DNA of 54,148 nt, taken from assembly GCF_022825805.1 (NCBI RefSeq), contig NZ_JAJDWC010000008.1:1-54148 (forward strand), written 5' to 3'. Below are positions 8,193-17,761 of the stretch, in pieces (position 1 is the stretch's first letter; each line of letters begins with the position of its first letter). A program made the position numbers and the translations under genes. Source of the stretch: Phaeobacter sp. GTDB taxonomy: Bacteria > Pseudomonadota > Alphaproteobacteria > Rhodobacterales > Rhodobacteraceae. A model generated the notes under the pieces. The model had not been told where the DNA came from and searched no databases. It saw only the letters and a list, made by a program, of their open reading frames with translations.

Positions 8193-9710
8193 TCAATACC
8201 ACGCATCCGGGAGTTCTTCTTTCCGTTTGGCCACAAAGGCCGAAAGTTCCTCGCGTATGGCGATGTCCATGTCCGGGGGTTGGTAGTCGGCAAGCATCTT
8301 TTTCCATCTCGCATGCGCTCTCTGTCGCATGTCATTAGACCCCTGCTCCTCCCAACTCTCGACATTCTCGCTGTCGCTTAGATGCGGTTCATAGAATGCA
8401 TCTTGATAGTTCCGCATCGTATGGGCCGAACCCAGAAAATGCCCGCCCGGATCCACTTCCTGATACGCGTCTCTCGCAAATGCTTCGTCGGAGGTATCAA
8501 GACCCTGGCTCAGCACTTTCTGATAGGATCCAAGCCGATCGGCATCCATGATGAGCTTTTCAAACCCAACACAAAGCCCCCCTTCCAGCCAGCCGGCGGC
8601 GTGCAACACAAAACTTGCACCGGCCAGCATGGTCGAATGCATCGAGTCCGCGCTTTCGTATGCGGCCTGCGCATCTTCGATCTTTGAGGCTGTCAGTGAC
8701 CCACCGCAGCGCAGCGGCAGGCCAGCCCGACGGGCCAATTGCCCGATCGCGTAGTTGGAGACCACAGGTTCCGGCATCCCAAAGGTCGGCGCGCCAGATT
8801 TCAACGACATTGAGGACAGGAAATTCCCCAACACAAATGGTGCGCCAGGCCGGATCAGTTGGATGTAGGCGCATACCATCATCGCTTCTGCCATGGCCTG
8901 TGCCACTGATGCCGCCGTCGAAACAGGGCCCATTGCCCCGGTAAGGATAAAGGGCACCACGATCATCCCCTGCCCTCTGCTGCTATAGACACGGGCCGCC
9001 TCGGTCACGACCCGGTCCACCAATAGCGGAGAGTTCGTGTTCACATTGCCCATGATGACGCAGTGCTGCTCCATCATCTCTGCACCAAATAAAATCTCAG
9101 CCATATCAACGCTGTCCTGGGCGCGGCTCATTTCAGTGATGGCGCCAAGATGCGGTTTGTCTGACAGTGTCATATGTGCAAACAACATATCCAGATGCCG
9201 CTTGCTGACAGGGACGTCGCAGGGTTCACAGGTCACAAAACCACTGTGATGCAAATTTGGATGCATATAGGTCAACCGGACCAGATCCTGAAACGACGCC
9301 AGATCACCGTAGCGTCTGCCCTGCTCTAGATCGCGAACAAAAGGCGCGCCGTAAATCGGAGCAAACACCTGGCTACTCCCGCCAATGGAAACAGAGCGCT
9401 TTGGATTTCGCGCCACCTGTGTGAATTCCCTAGGCGCCTTAGCACATAGGTTCCGGATCCAGTCTGCCGGAGCGCGCACACGATCGCCGTCAACCGTGGC
9501 CCCCTCGCGGCGCCACAGCGCCAATGCCTCTGGATCATCACGAAACGCGATGCCGACGTCTTGGATCAGCCAATCGACCTGACGTTCAAGCCGGGTCAGC
9601 TGTTCCTCATCCAGAACATCAAAAAAGGGCAGCACACGGCTGATAAAGGGCGATTGCACTGGTGCGGTGGAGCTTTGATTGCGCTGCCGAGAGGATCTTG
9701 ACCGTCTCAC
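8193..9710 (-). CDS. MttB-family (COG5598) non-pyrrolysine methyltransferase
   Basis: About 505 residues. The body matches the trimethylamine methyltransferase family TIM barrel, but the frame contains no in-frame amber codon, so it belongs to the non-pyrrolysine members. Characterised non-Pyl relatives (MtgB) demethylate glycine betaine with a corrinoid protein partner. The GTG at 9710 has GGAAAGG nine bases upstream; an in-frame TTG at 9728 lacks a ribosome site. No corrinoid protein, MtbA-like enzyme or RamA-like activator is present in the window. It precedes the dimethylglycine-dehydrogenase-like gene by 114 bases and is probably cotranscribed with it. Role in glycine betaine demethylation is inferred. 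Confidence 0.9.
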   Translation of the reverse strand: MRRSRSSRQRNQSSTAPVQSPFISRVLPFFDVLDEEQLTRLERQVDWLIQDVGIAFRDDPEALALWRREGATVDGDRVRAPADWIRNLCAKAPREFTQVARNPKRSVSIGGSSQVFAPIYGAPFVRDLEQGRRYGDLASFQDLVRLTYMHPNLHHSGFVTCEPCDVPVSKRHLDMLFAHMTLSDKPHLGAITEMSRAQDSVDMAEILFGAEMMEQHCVIMGNVNTNSPLLVDRVVTEAARVYSSRGQGMIVVPFILTGAMGPVSTAASVAQAMAEAMMVCAYIQLIRPGAPFVLGNFLSSMSLKSGAPTFGMPEPVVSNYAIGQLARRAGLPLRCGGSLTASKIEDAQAAYESADSMHSTMLAGASFVLHAAGWLEGGLCVGFEKLIMDADRLGSYQKVLSQGLDTSDEAFARDAYQEVDPGGHFLGSAHTMRNYQDAFYEPHLSDSENVESWEEQGSNDMRQRAHARWKKMLADYQPPDMDIAIREELSAFVAKRKEELPDAWY

Positions 9711-9781
9711 CGTTCTGGACCTTTCCAATTTGATACACCACAGCTAACCCGCGCCACCAACTCTGTGACGATTGAAAAAAC

Positions 9782-9800
9782 CAATTCTTTGGATAAATTG
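9782..9800. promoter_or_regulatory. LysR-type box candidate
   Basis: CAATT (9782-9786), nine bases, AATTG (9796-9800) is a dyad of the length and A/T character of LysR binding sites. It lies six bases before the LysR start and upstream of the divergent MttB-family gene. Confidence 0.3.
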
Positions 9801-9805
9801 AAATT

Positions 9806-10756
9806 ATGCGAAAACCCTGGAACCATCTCACCTCACCGAGGCATCTTGTTGTCTTCGAAGCTGCTGCACGCTGCGGGTCATTCACTCTTGCCGCAGATGA
9901 ATTGAACGTTCAGCAACCTGCCGTTAGCGCATCGATCAAGCAGCTTGAAACAAACCTTGGCGTGGCGCTGTTCCATCGCAGCCACCGTCGGATTGATCTA
10001 ACCAATGCAGGAAAACGGCTCTTCGCGGATGTGACGCGGGCGTTTGAACTCTTGGCGGATTCTGCAACCAGCATCCGGCAGACAAACAGCAACGACCACG
10101 TCACATTGAACGCTTCATCGGCCTTCAACAATTACTGGATGCTGCCAAAACTGCGAGAGTTCCAAACATCACATCCAGCGGTCGATCTGCGACTGCAATC
10201 CAGTGATCGTGAACCAGATCTGAGCCTCGAAACCATCAGCCTCGCGGTGCGACTGGGCAGCGGCACCTGGCCTGACTGCGAGGCCGCGCTGTTGGCGGAT
10301 GAAATCATCTACCCCGTTGCTGCGCCACGTGTGATGCAGAGCGCAGTCAACCTACGCAATGTGCCGGGCTTACTGAGCCAACGGTTGATCCACCTGGAAG
10401 AACCCATCCGCCAGCGCCCGTCATGGGAGCAATGGTTCCGCGCCTTCGACGTAGGTGAAATTCCACCACGCAGCGGTTTGCGGTTAAATGACTATGCGCT
10501 GGTATTACAGGCTGCGATGGCTGGGGAAGGATTTGCCTTTGGCTGGCACCACCTGGTCGCCCCCTTGGTGCAACAAAATCTGTTAGCGGCCCGCACGGAT
10601 TGGGCGTGGAAGACGGGCAACGGGTTTTATCTTGTGTGGTCAAAAACCAAACCGCTGACAGATGAAGCGCAAGTCGTGCGGGACTGGATCTTATCCAACC
10701 GAACGGGCGCAGCCGATCTCTTGCCCAAAAGCCCGACGATCCCAGCAGCGCGGTAG
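9806..10756 (+). CDS. LysR-family regulator, GcvA-like
   Basis: 316 residues. The N-terminal winged HTH is clear (residues about 8-67: HLVVFEAAARCGSFTLAADE, then QQPAVSASIKQLE), followed by a periplasmic-binding-fold effector domain. The pattern is that of the GcvA/AmpR group, which in proteobacteria controls glycine cleavage and various amino-acid genes. It is divergent from the MttB-family gene, so it most likely regulates that operon; GcvA-type control would fit one-carbon release from betaine. A strong bidirectional terminator follows. The target and the ligand are inferred. Confidence 0.9.
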   Translation: MRKPWNHLTSPRHLVVFEAAARCGSFTLAADELNVQQPAVSASIKQLETNLGVALFHRSHRRIDLTNAGKRLFADVTRAFELLADSATSIRQTNSNDHVTLNASSAFNNYWMLPKLREFQTSHPAVDLRLQSSDREPDLSLETISLAVRLGSGTWPDCEAALLADEIIYPVAAPRVMQSAVNLRNVPGLLSQRLIHLEEPIRQRPSWEQWFRAFDVGEIPPRSGLRLNDYALVLQAAMAGEGFAFGWHHLVAPLVQQNLLAARTDWAWKTGNGFYLVWSKTKPLTDEAQVVRDWILSNRTGAADLLPKSPTIPAAR

Positions 10757-10764
10757 CGGAAAAA

Positions 10765-10792
10765 AACACCCCTCTGAAATCAGAGGGGTGTT
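10765..10792. terminator. Bidirectional intrinsic terminator between LysR gene and acnB
   Basis: A 13-bp inverted repeat, AACACCCCTCTGA (10765-10777) and TCAGAGGGGTGTT (10780-10792), with an A-run upstream and a T-run downstream. It can end transcription from both convergent genes. Confidence 0.85.
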
Positions 10793-10815
10793 TAGAGCTT
10801 TCGGTTCTGGATGCC

Positions 10816-13605
10816 TTAGAAATGAACAGACTTTGCGCCAGCCGGTTTTTCAATCGGTGGTGCAAATTTCGTCAGGTCGATGCCTTCGACGGCGGCTTTG
10901 TACTCTTCCAGCGTGGGCGTCCGTCCGAGGATGGCTGACAGGACCACAACAGGTGTCGATGCCAGCAGCGACTCACCCTTTTTCTCGGAACTGTCTTCCA
11001 CGACGCGCCCTTGGAACAAGCGGGTCGAGGTCGCCAGAACGGTGTCACCCTTCGCCGCCTTTTCCTGGTTACCCATGCAAAGGTTGCAGCCAGGACGCTC
11101 GAGATAAAGGATGTTCTCATACTCCGTGCGGGCTTTGCTCTTTGGCATGAAGTCGTCGAATTCAAACCCGGAATAGCGCTGCAGGATTTCCCAATCCCCT
11201 TCGGCCTTCATTTCATCAATGATGTTGTAGGTCGGCGCAGCAACCACCAGAGGTGCTTTGAATTCGACCTTGCCGGAGTGTTTCTCCAGGTTCTTCAGCA
11301 TCTGGGCCACAATTTTCATGTCACCCTTGTGCACCATGCAGGATCCGACAAAGCCCAAATCCACTTTCTTCTCCGCCGCGTAGTAAGAAATTGGGCGGAT
11401 GGTGTCGTGGGTGTAGCGTTTGGCCACATCGGCATTGTTCACGTCAGGGTCAGCAATCATTGGCTCGATGATCTGATCCAGGTCTACTTCAACCTCGGCG
11501 AAATACTTGGCAGTCGGGTCGGGCGTGAGCGCTGGGTTTTCACCAGATTTGATCTCGGCGATACGCTTGTCGGCTTTGTCAATCAGCCCCTGCAGTGTGC
11601 CTGCAGCGTTTTCCATACCTTTGTCGATCATCACCTGAATGCGCGACTTTGCCAGCTCCAACGATCCAATGAGGGTGTCGTCGTTGGAAATACAGATAGA
11701 GGCTTTTGCCTTCATCTCCGCAGTCCAGTCGGTGAAGGTGAAGGCCTGGTCCGCGAGCAGCGTGCCGATGTGCACTTCGATGATGCGGCCCTGGAAGACG
11801 TTCTCGCCACCGTGCTGTTTCAACATCTGCGCTTGCGTGGCGTGGACAACGTCGCGGAAATCCATGTGATCCGCCATCGTGCCCTTGAAGGTCACCTTCA
11901 CAGATTCCGGGATCGGCATGGTGGCCTCGCCAGTGGCCAGCGCCAGAGCAACAGTGCCGGAGTCTGCACCAAAGGCGACACCTTTGGACATGCGGGTGTG
12001 GCTATCGCCCCCGATGATAACGTCCCAGTCGTCGACCGTGATGTCATTGAGAACCTTGTGAATAACGTCGGTCATCGCATGGTATTCGCCCTGTGGATCG
12101 CGGGCGGTTACCAAACCAAAGTTGTTCATGAAGCTCATCAACTTGGGGATATTGGCCTGTGCCTTGAGATCCCAAACAGATGCGGTGTGACAGCCGGATT
12201 GGTAGGCACCGTCCACCGACGGCGACAGAACGGTGGCGGCCATTGCCTCCAGCTCTTGGGCTGTCATCGGACCGGTGGTGTCCTGCGAGCCCACAATGTT
12301 CACGCGAACACGAACATCCGATCCTGCGTGCAGGGTCTTGCCCGGTGTTGCGCCACGTGCATTGCGGTTGAAGATCTTTTCAACCGCGGTGAGGCCCTGG
12401 CCTTCGACGGATACTTCTTTTGACGCAGCATAAGCCGATTGCAGTTCGACACCCAACGCTTCACACGCAAATGTCTGCAGCTTTTTGCCGAAAACAACAG
12501 CGTAAGAACCGCCTGCCTTCATGAATTCTACCTTTTGAGGGGTGAAAGACGAGGACACATCAACGAGCTCTTGATCACCATCATAGAGCTTTTTGGTCTT
12601 TGTATTGATGGTGAGCACTTTGCCGGTTTCGACAGAATAGGCTTGCTCCAACACCGGATCGCCATTGGCATCCGTAACAGTGTTGCCGTCTGCGTCAGTT
12701 TTCTTGACCCAGTTTTTCAGGTCCAGGCCGATACCACCCGTCACGCCCACTGTGGTCAGGAAGATCGGGGAAATACCGTTGGTCCCTGCAACAACAGGTG
12801 CAATGTTCACAAACGGCACATAGGGGCTTGCCTGTTTGCCGGTCCAAAGAGCGACGTTATTCACGCCGGACATGCGAGAGGAGCCGACACCCATGGTGCC
12901 TTTTTCCGCGATCAGCATGATACGGGCGTTCGGGTGTTTTTTCTGCAGCGCCTGAATTTCCACCTGGGCTTCGGGCGAGATCATGCATTTGCCGTGCAAT
13001 TCACGGTCGGAACGCGAATGTGCCTGATTGCCCGGAGACAGCAAATCGGTCGAAATGTCGCCTTCTGCAGCGATGTAGGTCACGACCTCGATTTCTTCGT
13101 CGATATCTGGCAGCTTGGTGAAGAATTCAGCCTTGGCATAGCTTTCCAAAATCGACTTCGCGAAGCCATTGCCATCAGCCAGAGCTTTGGCCAGTCGATC
13201 CGTATCGGCCTCATACAGGAACACTTGGGTTTTCAGCACATCTGCGGCCTGTGCAGCGGTGCCCTCATCATTTCCAAGCGCAAGGTCCAGAAGAACGGCG
13301 ACGGACGGCCCACCTTTCATGTGCGAGAGCAGCTCAAACGCAAAATCTGGGGAAATCTCTGCAACAACGGCTTGCCCCAAAATGATCTCTTTCAGGAACG
13401 CAGCCTTCACACCGGCCGCGCTGGTCGTGCCAGGCAGGGTGTTGTAGATGAAAAACTGAAGAGAGTCGTCGCGGTGTGGATGCCCATCCGTTTTGATCTG
13501 CTCGATCAGCTCACTGACCAACGCCCCATCATCAATGGGCTTTGGGTGGAGATCTTGGGCTTTACGGTCTTCGATTTCTTCGAGGTAGGCTGTGTAGAGG
13601 CTCAT
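10816..13605 (-). CDS. acnB: Bifunctional aconitate hydratase 2 / 2-methylisocitrate dehydratase
   Basis: 929 residues, the usual AcnB length. It starts with the HEAT-like N-terminal domain (MSLYTAYLEEIEDRKAQDL), followed by the swivel domain and the catalytic domains. The iron-sulfur ligand cysteines are visible in GSCMVHKGD and CNLCMGNQ. It converts citrate to isocitrate via cis-aconitate with a labile [4Fe-4S] cluster in the cytoplasm; AcnB also hydrates 2-methylaconitate. It is a monocistronic gene with its own terminator and an upstream region carrying perfect palindromes. It is unrelated to the betaine genes on the left. The long frames on the opposite strand of this gene are composition artefacts. 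Confidence 0.97.
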   Translation of the reverse strand: MSLYTAYLEEIEDRKAQDLHPKPIDDGALVSELIEQIKTDGHPHRDDSLQFFIYNTLPGTTSAAGVKAAFLKEIILGQAVVAEISPDFAFELLSHMKGGPSVAVLLDLALGNDEGTAAQAADVLKTQVFLYEADTDRLAKALADGNGFAKSILESYAKAEFFTKLPDIDEEIEVVTYIAAEGDISTDLLSPGNQAHSRSDRELHGKCMISPEAQVEIQALQKKHPNARIMLIAEKGTMGVGSSRMSGVNNVALWTGKQASPYVPFVNIAPVVAGTNGISPIFLTTVGVTGGIGLDLKNWVKKTDADGNTVTDANGDPVLEQAYSVETGKVLTINTKTKKLYDGDQELVDVSSSFTPQKVEFMKAGGSYAVVFGKKLQTFACEALGVELQSAYAASKEVSVEGQGLTAVEKIFNRNARGATPGKTLHAGSDVRVRVNIVGSQDTTGPMTAQELEAMAATVLSPSVDGAYQSGCHTASVWDLKAQANIPKLMSFMNNFGLVTARDPQGEYHAMTDVIHKVLNDITVDDWDVIIGGDSHTRMSKGVAFGADSGTVALALATGEATMPIPESVKVTFKGTMADHMDFRDVVHATQAQMLKQHGGENVFQGRIIEVHIGTLLADQAFTFTDWTAEMKAKASICISNDDTLIGSLELAKSRIQVMIDKGMENAAGTLQGLIDKADKRIAEIKSGENPALTPDPTAKYFAEVEVDLDQIIEPMIADPDVNNADVAKRYTHDTIRPISYYAAEKKVDLGFVGSCMVHKGDMKIVAQMLKNLEKHSGKVEFKAPLVVAAPTYNIIDEMKAEGDWEILQRYSGFEFDDFMPKSKARTEYENILYLERPGCNLCMGNQEKAAKGDTVLATSTRLFQGRVVEDSSEKKGESLLASTPVVVLSAILGRTPTLEEYKAAVEGIDLTKFAPPIEKPAGAKSVHF

Positions 13606-13683
13606 GGCTAACTCGTTTTGCTATGTGTTCAGACGATGGTGACGTCCATCTGGAGGTCCTGACATCGCGCCAGGTGTATTTGC

Positions 13684-13695
13684 ATACCGCGGTAT
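13684..13695. promoter_or_regulatory. Palindrome upstream of acnB
   Basis: ATACCGCGGTAT is a perfect 12-bp palindrome about 80 bases upstream of the acnB start. A second perfect palindrome, CTCTATAGAG, lies at 13721-13730. They are candidate operators in the acnB/multicopper-oxidase intergenic region; no regulator can be named. Confidence 0.3.
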
Positions 13696-13850
13696 ACGAT
13701 AACTGTCAGAGGTGCAAGATCTCTATAGAGAATAGTACCACAGCAGTTAACCTACCGTTTGCGGCAGTTTAGCGCGGCAAATTCCCTTCAATAAGGAAAT
13801 CCCGCCTGTTACTCGTTTGCGTGTTTGTTGCTTATGCATTTGGAGACGTC

Positions 13851-15245
13851 ATGGTTGGGCTTTCTCGCAGACAATTTCTGGCAGGCACAGCCTGTGCCGT
13901 TGCCGGAGGCACAGGCGCATTTGCAACCTCTTGGACATCAGCTGCGCAAGAGATCCACCTGCAATCCCGCGAAACAGCGTTCAATTTCGGACCCAAACCG
14001 ACCAACGGCCTGATTAGCCTTGCAGACAACGCGCCTCCCCCCATCTTGCGCCTGAAACAAGGGCAGCCAGCGGCGTTGAACTACACCAACGGTTTGGCGG
14101 ATTACTCAACCATGCATTGGCACGGTATACGGCTTCCAAACGATATGGATGGTGTGCCCTATCTAACCCAAATGCCGATTGCACAGGGTGAGACGTTTCA
14201 ATACCGGTTCACGCCCCCTGACGCCGGGACCTACTGGTATCATCCGCATTGCATGACCATGTCGCAAATGGCCAAAGGCCTGACAGGTGTTTTGATCGTC
14301 GACGAAGCCGAGGACCAGGGATTCGACGCGGACATATCGCTCAATCTCAAGGACTTTCGCCTGGCCGAAGATGGCAGTCTGCTCCCTTACTTCACAGCAC
14401 GTGGTGCAGCGCGCGCCGGGACGTTTGGCAACATCCGGACAACCAACTGGCAGCAGGAACCCAGTTATGACGTGCCCGCAGGGGGGCTGATCAGGCTCCG
14501 CTTTGTTGTCAGTGATACAACGCGCGTTCACAAACTGTACTTCCCCGAAGTGGCCGGAAAAATCATCGCCTGGGACGGCCACCCGGTGAACGAAGAGATC
14601 CCGTGGCCAACGAAAGACGCCCCACTCTGGCTTGGCCCCGGACAGCGCGTGGATGTCGCGATTGTTGCCCCCGATCAAGAAGGCGAAGAACTGCTGTTCA
14701 ACAGCTTGATTGGGACAAACTACCCCTTTGAAATCGCCCGCCTGCGGTCGATTGGCCATTCGCTGTCTCGCCAAGCAGGCGACATTCCCACGCTGCCGAA
14801 AAACCCGATCGAAGCCGCAGATCCCGCCACATCAAACATCGAAGAGACCGTCTTTGGCTGGTCCCCGGAAGGCGACGGGACAAACAACGGCCTCTGTGGC
14901 TCCAACGGATATATTTTCTGGTCAATCAACCGAAACCCGTGGAAGGGCGACGCCGTTGCCAATGGCGGGCCCGTTGTCTCAATGGCGCTTGGAGATTCCT
15001 ACATCCTGCGCCTTCGGAATGAGTCGCCAAACCTGCATCCAATTCATTTGCATGGGCTGGTGTTCAAACCGATCCGATCAAATCTGCGCCATATCCCCGC
15101 GAACTACACGGACACTGTGTTGCTTTTGAAGGATGAGATCATCGATGTCCTGGTAAGAGCGGATAATCCCGGTCAATGGGCATTTCACTGTCATGTTATC
15201 GAACACCAGAAAACTGGCCTCTCTGGTTTCGTGTCCGTCGGGTAA
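13851..15245 (+). CDS. Periplasmic multicopper oxidase (laccase-like), Tat-exported
   Basis: About 464 residues from the ATG at 13851, which has GGAG upstream and gives a clean Tat signal (LSRRQFLAGTA, then a hydrophobic stretch). An upstream in-frame start at 13821 would bury the signal and is rejected. All copper motifs are present: HWHG, WYHPHC, HPIHLHG and HCHVIEHQKTGL. The residue at the type 1 axial position is leucine rather than methionine, as in many laccases of higher potential. It would oxidise phenols or metal ions with reduction of oxygen to water in the periplasm; CueO-like copper tolerance or manganese oxidation cannot be separated. It is a single gene, divergent from acnB. Confidence 0.92.
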   Translation: MVGLSRRQFLAGTACAVAGGTGAFATSWTSAAQEIHLQSRETAFNFGPKPTNGLISLADNAPPPILRLKQGQPAALNYTNGLADYSTMHWHGIRLPNDMDGVPYLTQMPIAQGETFQYRFTPPDAGTYWYHPHCMTMSQMAKGLTGVLIVDEAEDQGFDADISLNLKDFRLAEDGSLLPYFTARGAARAGTFGNIRTTNWQQEPSYDVPAGGLIRLRFVVSDTTRVHKLYFPEVAGKIIAWDGHPVNEEIPWPTKDAPLWLGPGQRVDVAIVAPDQEGEELLFNSLIGTNYPFEIARLRSIGHSLSRQAGDIPTLPKNPIEAADPATSNIEETVFGWSPEGDGTNNGLCGSNGYIFWSINRNPWKGDAVANGGPVVSMALGDSYILRLRNESPNLHPIHLHGLVFKPIRSNLRHIPANYTDTVLLLKDEIIDVLVRADNPGQWAFHCHVIEHQKTGLSGFVSVG

Positions 15246-15277
15246 CCTGTGCCTGCGCTTACAGTTTCCATCCGGCA

Positions 15278-15296
15278 AATGCCCACCTCTGCTGGG
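15278..15296 (+). terminator. Weak stem-loop after multicopper oxidase
   Basis: TGCCCA, a seven-base loop and TGGGCA lie shortly after the stop at 15245. There is no U-run, so this is a tentative call. The remaining 230 bases up to the chemoreceptor gene contain nothing else I can identify. Confidence 0.25.
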
Positions 15297-15530
15297 CAGG
15301 CTCGGGTGCTTAGTCCATAGGCAACCCCTGTTCCAACGCGCAGACACGGCCAGCGGTATGCCTATAATATCAGCAAAATGAAACTGGCGGTCTGTCGCAT
15401 TTGTGCAATAGCGCCAACTGCATTGAAATAGACAAACAAAAGACCCGCTGCCTGGCCTCCCATCAACGCTTTGTTCACCGCCCCGTGAAATCCAGAGCGA
15501 TGAACAAAAGTACTCAATGGGATTCCCTCC

Positions 15531-17681
15531 ATGACAGCACTCCTAAAGACGATTTCAGGAAAGCTCCTGGTCGCAACTACGATTGCCATTACCCTCTTGG
15601 TTTTGTGCTTCACCGCCTACACCGCCTTTCGGGTGTCCGCGGACGTCGAAAGCCAGGTTCTGGCCCAAGCCACGCAACAGGCCTCCGATATTTCACAGAA
15701 TTTGGCAGCAGAATTGACCGAAGCCACATCAGCGGCGGCGGCACTGGGCGGCGCGATTTCCGGATTGGTGGCAGACGGGGAGGCAAAGACCTCAGATATC
15801 ATCAATCTGATGAAGGGTGTTCCCGGTCGCTATGACATGGTGTTTTCCTCTTGGATGTCTGCGATCCCCGATGGCGCAACCGAAGACTTCATAACCGGTA
15901 CGGATGGACGAAATGCCGATGGCGTGTTCACGCCCTATTGGACGAAGAATGACGCTGGCGGGCTGAATTTCGAAACCTTCAATGTCGATCCCACCACTAC
16001 GGCCGAATGGTATCGCCTACCGCAGGTCAGCGGTGAAAGCGTGATCACCGAACCCTATCTGTCCAATGAGGGCCGGTTGCTGACATCTGTATCGGTTCCT
16101 GTGGAGGCTGGCGGTCAGATCATCGGCGTCGCTGGGGTGGATATCATCCTCGATCAGCTCGCAGACTTCGTGAACGCGCTGTCGGTATTTGATGGCGGCC
16201 AGGTCATGTTGATCGACCAAGGGGGCAAATGGCTTGCCCACCCCGATCCAGAGGTGATCACCACCGCGTTTGACGGGCCAGGATCTGATCTTTTCAACAC
16301 TGCCATCGAAACTGGCTCTCTCCAGATTGAAACCGAACGAGCGGATGGCACCACACGGCTATTCTATCCCTTCACAGGTTACGGCATGAACAAGACTTGG
16401 GTGGTCGTCATGGACGTCCCGGAGCACGTGTTCATCACACCAGTGAAGCAGAGCATCTACGAAGAGCTGGCAACAAGTGGCATGCTGCTTGTCCTGACGT
16501 TGATCACAATTTTCTATTCCAGCCAGTCGCTTGTGCGAAAGCCTCTTAGCAAAATGCTGTCTGCTGTGAACGCGCTGTCTTCCGGCGAAGTGCACACGCC
16601 GATCTCACTGCCAAAGCGCAAAGATGAAATCGCCAACATGGCCGTTTCGATTGAGGCACTTCGCCAAGGTTTGGCGGAAAAAGCGGCCATGGAACAGGCG
16701 CAAAAAGAAGAGCAAAAAGATCAGGATCACGTGGTGTCTTCCCTGGCAAAAGGGCTGCAATGCCTGGCCGCTGGTCAATTGGATGCAAAGATCGATCAGG
16801 CCCTTCCCGGCCGATACGAACCGCTTCGGCAAGATTTCAACAACACGGTTGAGCAGCTGAACAATCTGATCGCGGCCATTGGCACCTCCGCCGATAGCAT
16901 CGACAAGGGCGTGAGCGAGATCACCACCGCGTCCAACGATCTGTCGCAGCGAACGGAACATTCGGCCATGCAACTGGAAGAGACAGCGACAGCATTGAAT
17001 GAAATGACATCGACAATTCAGCTGGTTGCAAACGGCGCGCGCGAAACAGAGGCATTGGTGACTTCTGTAAACAGCAACGCCAAGAAAAGTTCCGAAATCG
17101 CTGGTGATACTGTCACAGCCATGGACTCAATCGCTGAAACATCGGCGAAGATCACGCAGATCACCGGGATGATTGACGACATTGCGTTCCAGACCAACCT
17201 CTTGGCGCTCAACGCAGGTGTTGAGGCTGCGCGCGCCGGTGAAGCGGGGCTAGGATTTTCCGTGGTTGCAGCAGAGGTGCGAGGGCTAGCACTGCGATCC
17301 TCTGATGCGGCACATGAAATCAAAGAGTTGATTTCCGCGTCCAGCAGCCAGGTCGCTCATGGCGTTAAACTGGTGGGTCGAAACAATGAATCCTTGCAGA
17401 CCATTATTCAGTCCATTGGCAGCATCTCTGAACATGTGGGGGATATTGCCAAGCAGGCCGATGAACAATCTCAGGGCATTTCCGAACTGAACGGTGCAAT
17501 GCGCACGCTGGAAACCGCACAGCAGCAAAACGCTGCGATGTATGAACAAACAGCCGCAGCCTGTACCTCCCTGGATGAAGAGACATCAAACCTGGCAAAG
17601 CTGGTCGCGGGATTTCAGACCGACGACACTGGCATGGTGCATGACTTTCCGGCACCAACCGCACATGGATATGCGGCATAA
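15531..17681 (+). CDS. Methyl-accepting chemotaxis protein with dCache sensor
   Basis: 716 residues. A first transmembrane helix (about 12-33) and a second (about 316-335) enclose a periplasmic dCache_1 domain, recognisable from W.YRLP and EPYLS before the membrane-distal lobe and GVAGVDIILD after it. HAMP-like segments follow, then a cytoplasmic signalling domain with the invariant hairpin tip region (DDIAFQTNLLALNAGVEAAR). It would send ligand-occupancy signals to CheA/CheW. dCache domains of this kind bind amino acids, quaternary amines or organic acids; given the neighbouring genes, an amine or amino-acid ligand is plausible but not shown. It is followed by a strong hairpin and a convergent solute-binding-protein gene. 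Confidence 0.93.
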   Translation: MTALLKTISGKLLVATTIAITLLVLCFTAYTAFRVSADVESQVLAQATQQASDISQNLAAELTEATSAAAALGGAISGLVADGEAKTSDIINLMKGVPGRYDMVFSSWMSAIPDGATEDFITGTDGRNADGVFTPYWTKNDAGGLNFETFNVDPTTTAEWYRLPQVSGESVITEPYLSNEGRLLTSVSVPVEAGGQIIGVAGVDIILDQLADFVNALSVFDGGQVMLIDQGGKWLAHPDPEVITTAFDGPGSDLFNTAIETGSLQIETERADGTTRLFYPFTGYGMNKTWVVVMDVPEHVFITPVKQSIYEELATSGMLLVLTLITIFYSSQSLVRKPLSKMLSAVNALSSGEVHTPISLPKRKDEIANMAVSIEALRQGLAEKAAMEQAQKEEQKDQDHVVSSLAKGLQCLAAGQLDAKIDQALPGRYEPLRQDFNNTVEQLNNLIAAIGTSADSIDKGVSEITTASNDLSQRTEHSAMQLEETATALNEMTSTIQLVANGARETEALVTSVNSNAKKSSEIAGDTVTAMDSIAETSAKITQITGMIDDIAFQTNLLALNAGVEAARAGEAGLGFSVVAAEVRGLALRSSDAAHEIKELISASSSQVAHGVKLVGRNNESLQTIIQSIGSISEHVGDIAKQADEQSQGISELNGAMRTLETAQQQNAAMYEQTAAACTSLDEETSNLAKLVAGFQTDDTGMVHDFPAPTAHGYAA

Positions 17682-17691
17682 AATATAGAAC

Positions 17692-17719
17692 TGATCGGGG
17701 CCTTTACCGGCCCCGATCA
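17692..17719. terminator. Stem-loop between chemoreceptor and binding-protein genes
   Basis: An 11-bp GC-rich stem TGATCGGGGCC (17692-17702) and GGCCCCGATCA (17709-17719), with a six-base loop, lies in the 80 bases between convergent genes. No long U-run is present on either strand. Confidence 0.6.
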
Positions 17720-17761
17720 AACCCGACACGTCTGAATACGCCGCGGCGGTTGGGGATCAGA

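Noticed and set aside
11011..13611. Long open frames (470 and 390 codons) on the plus strand opposite acnB
   Set aside because: They mirror the codon pattern of acnB, have no recognisable domains and no ribosome sites. AcnB itself is a full-length, well-conserved match.
13821..13851. Earlier start of the multicopper oxidase at 13821
   Set aside because: It would put ten residues before the Tat motif and has no ribosome site; the ATG at 13851 has GGAG.
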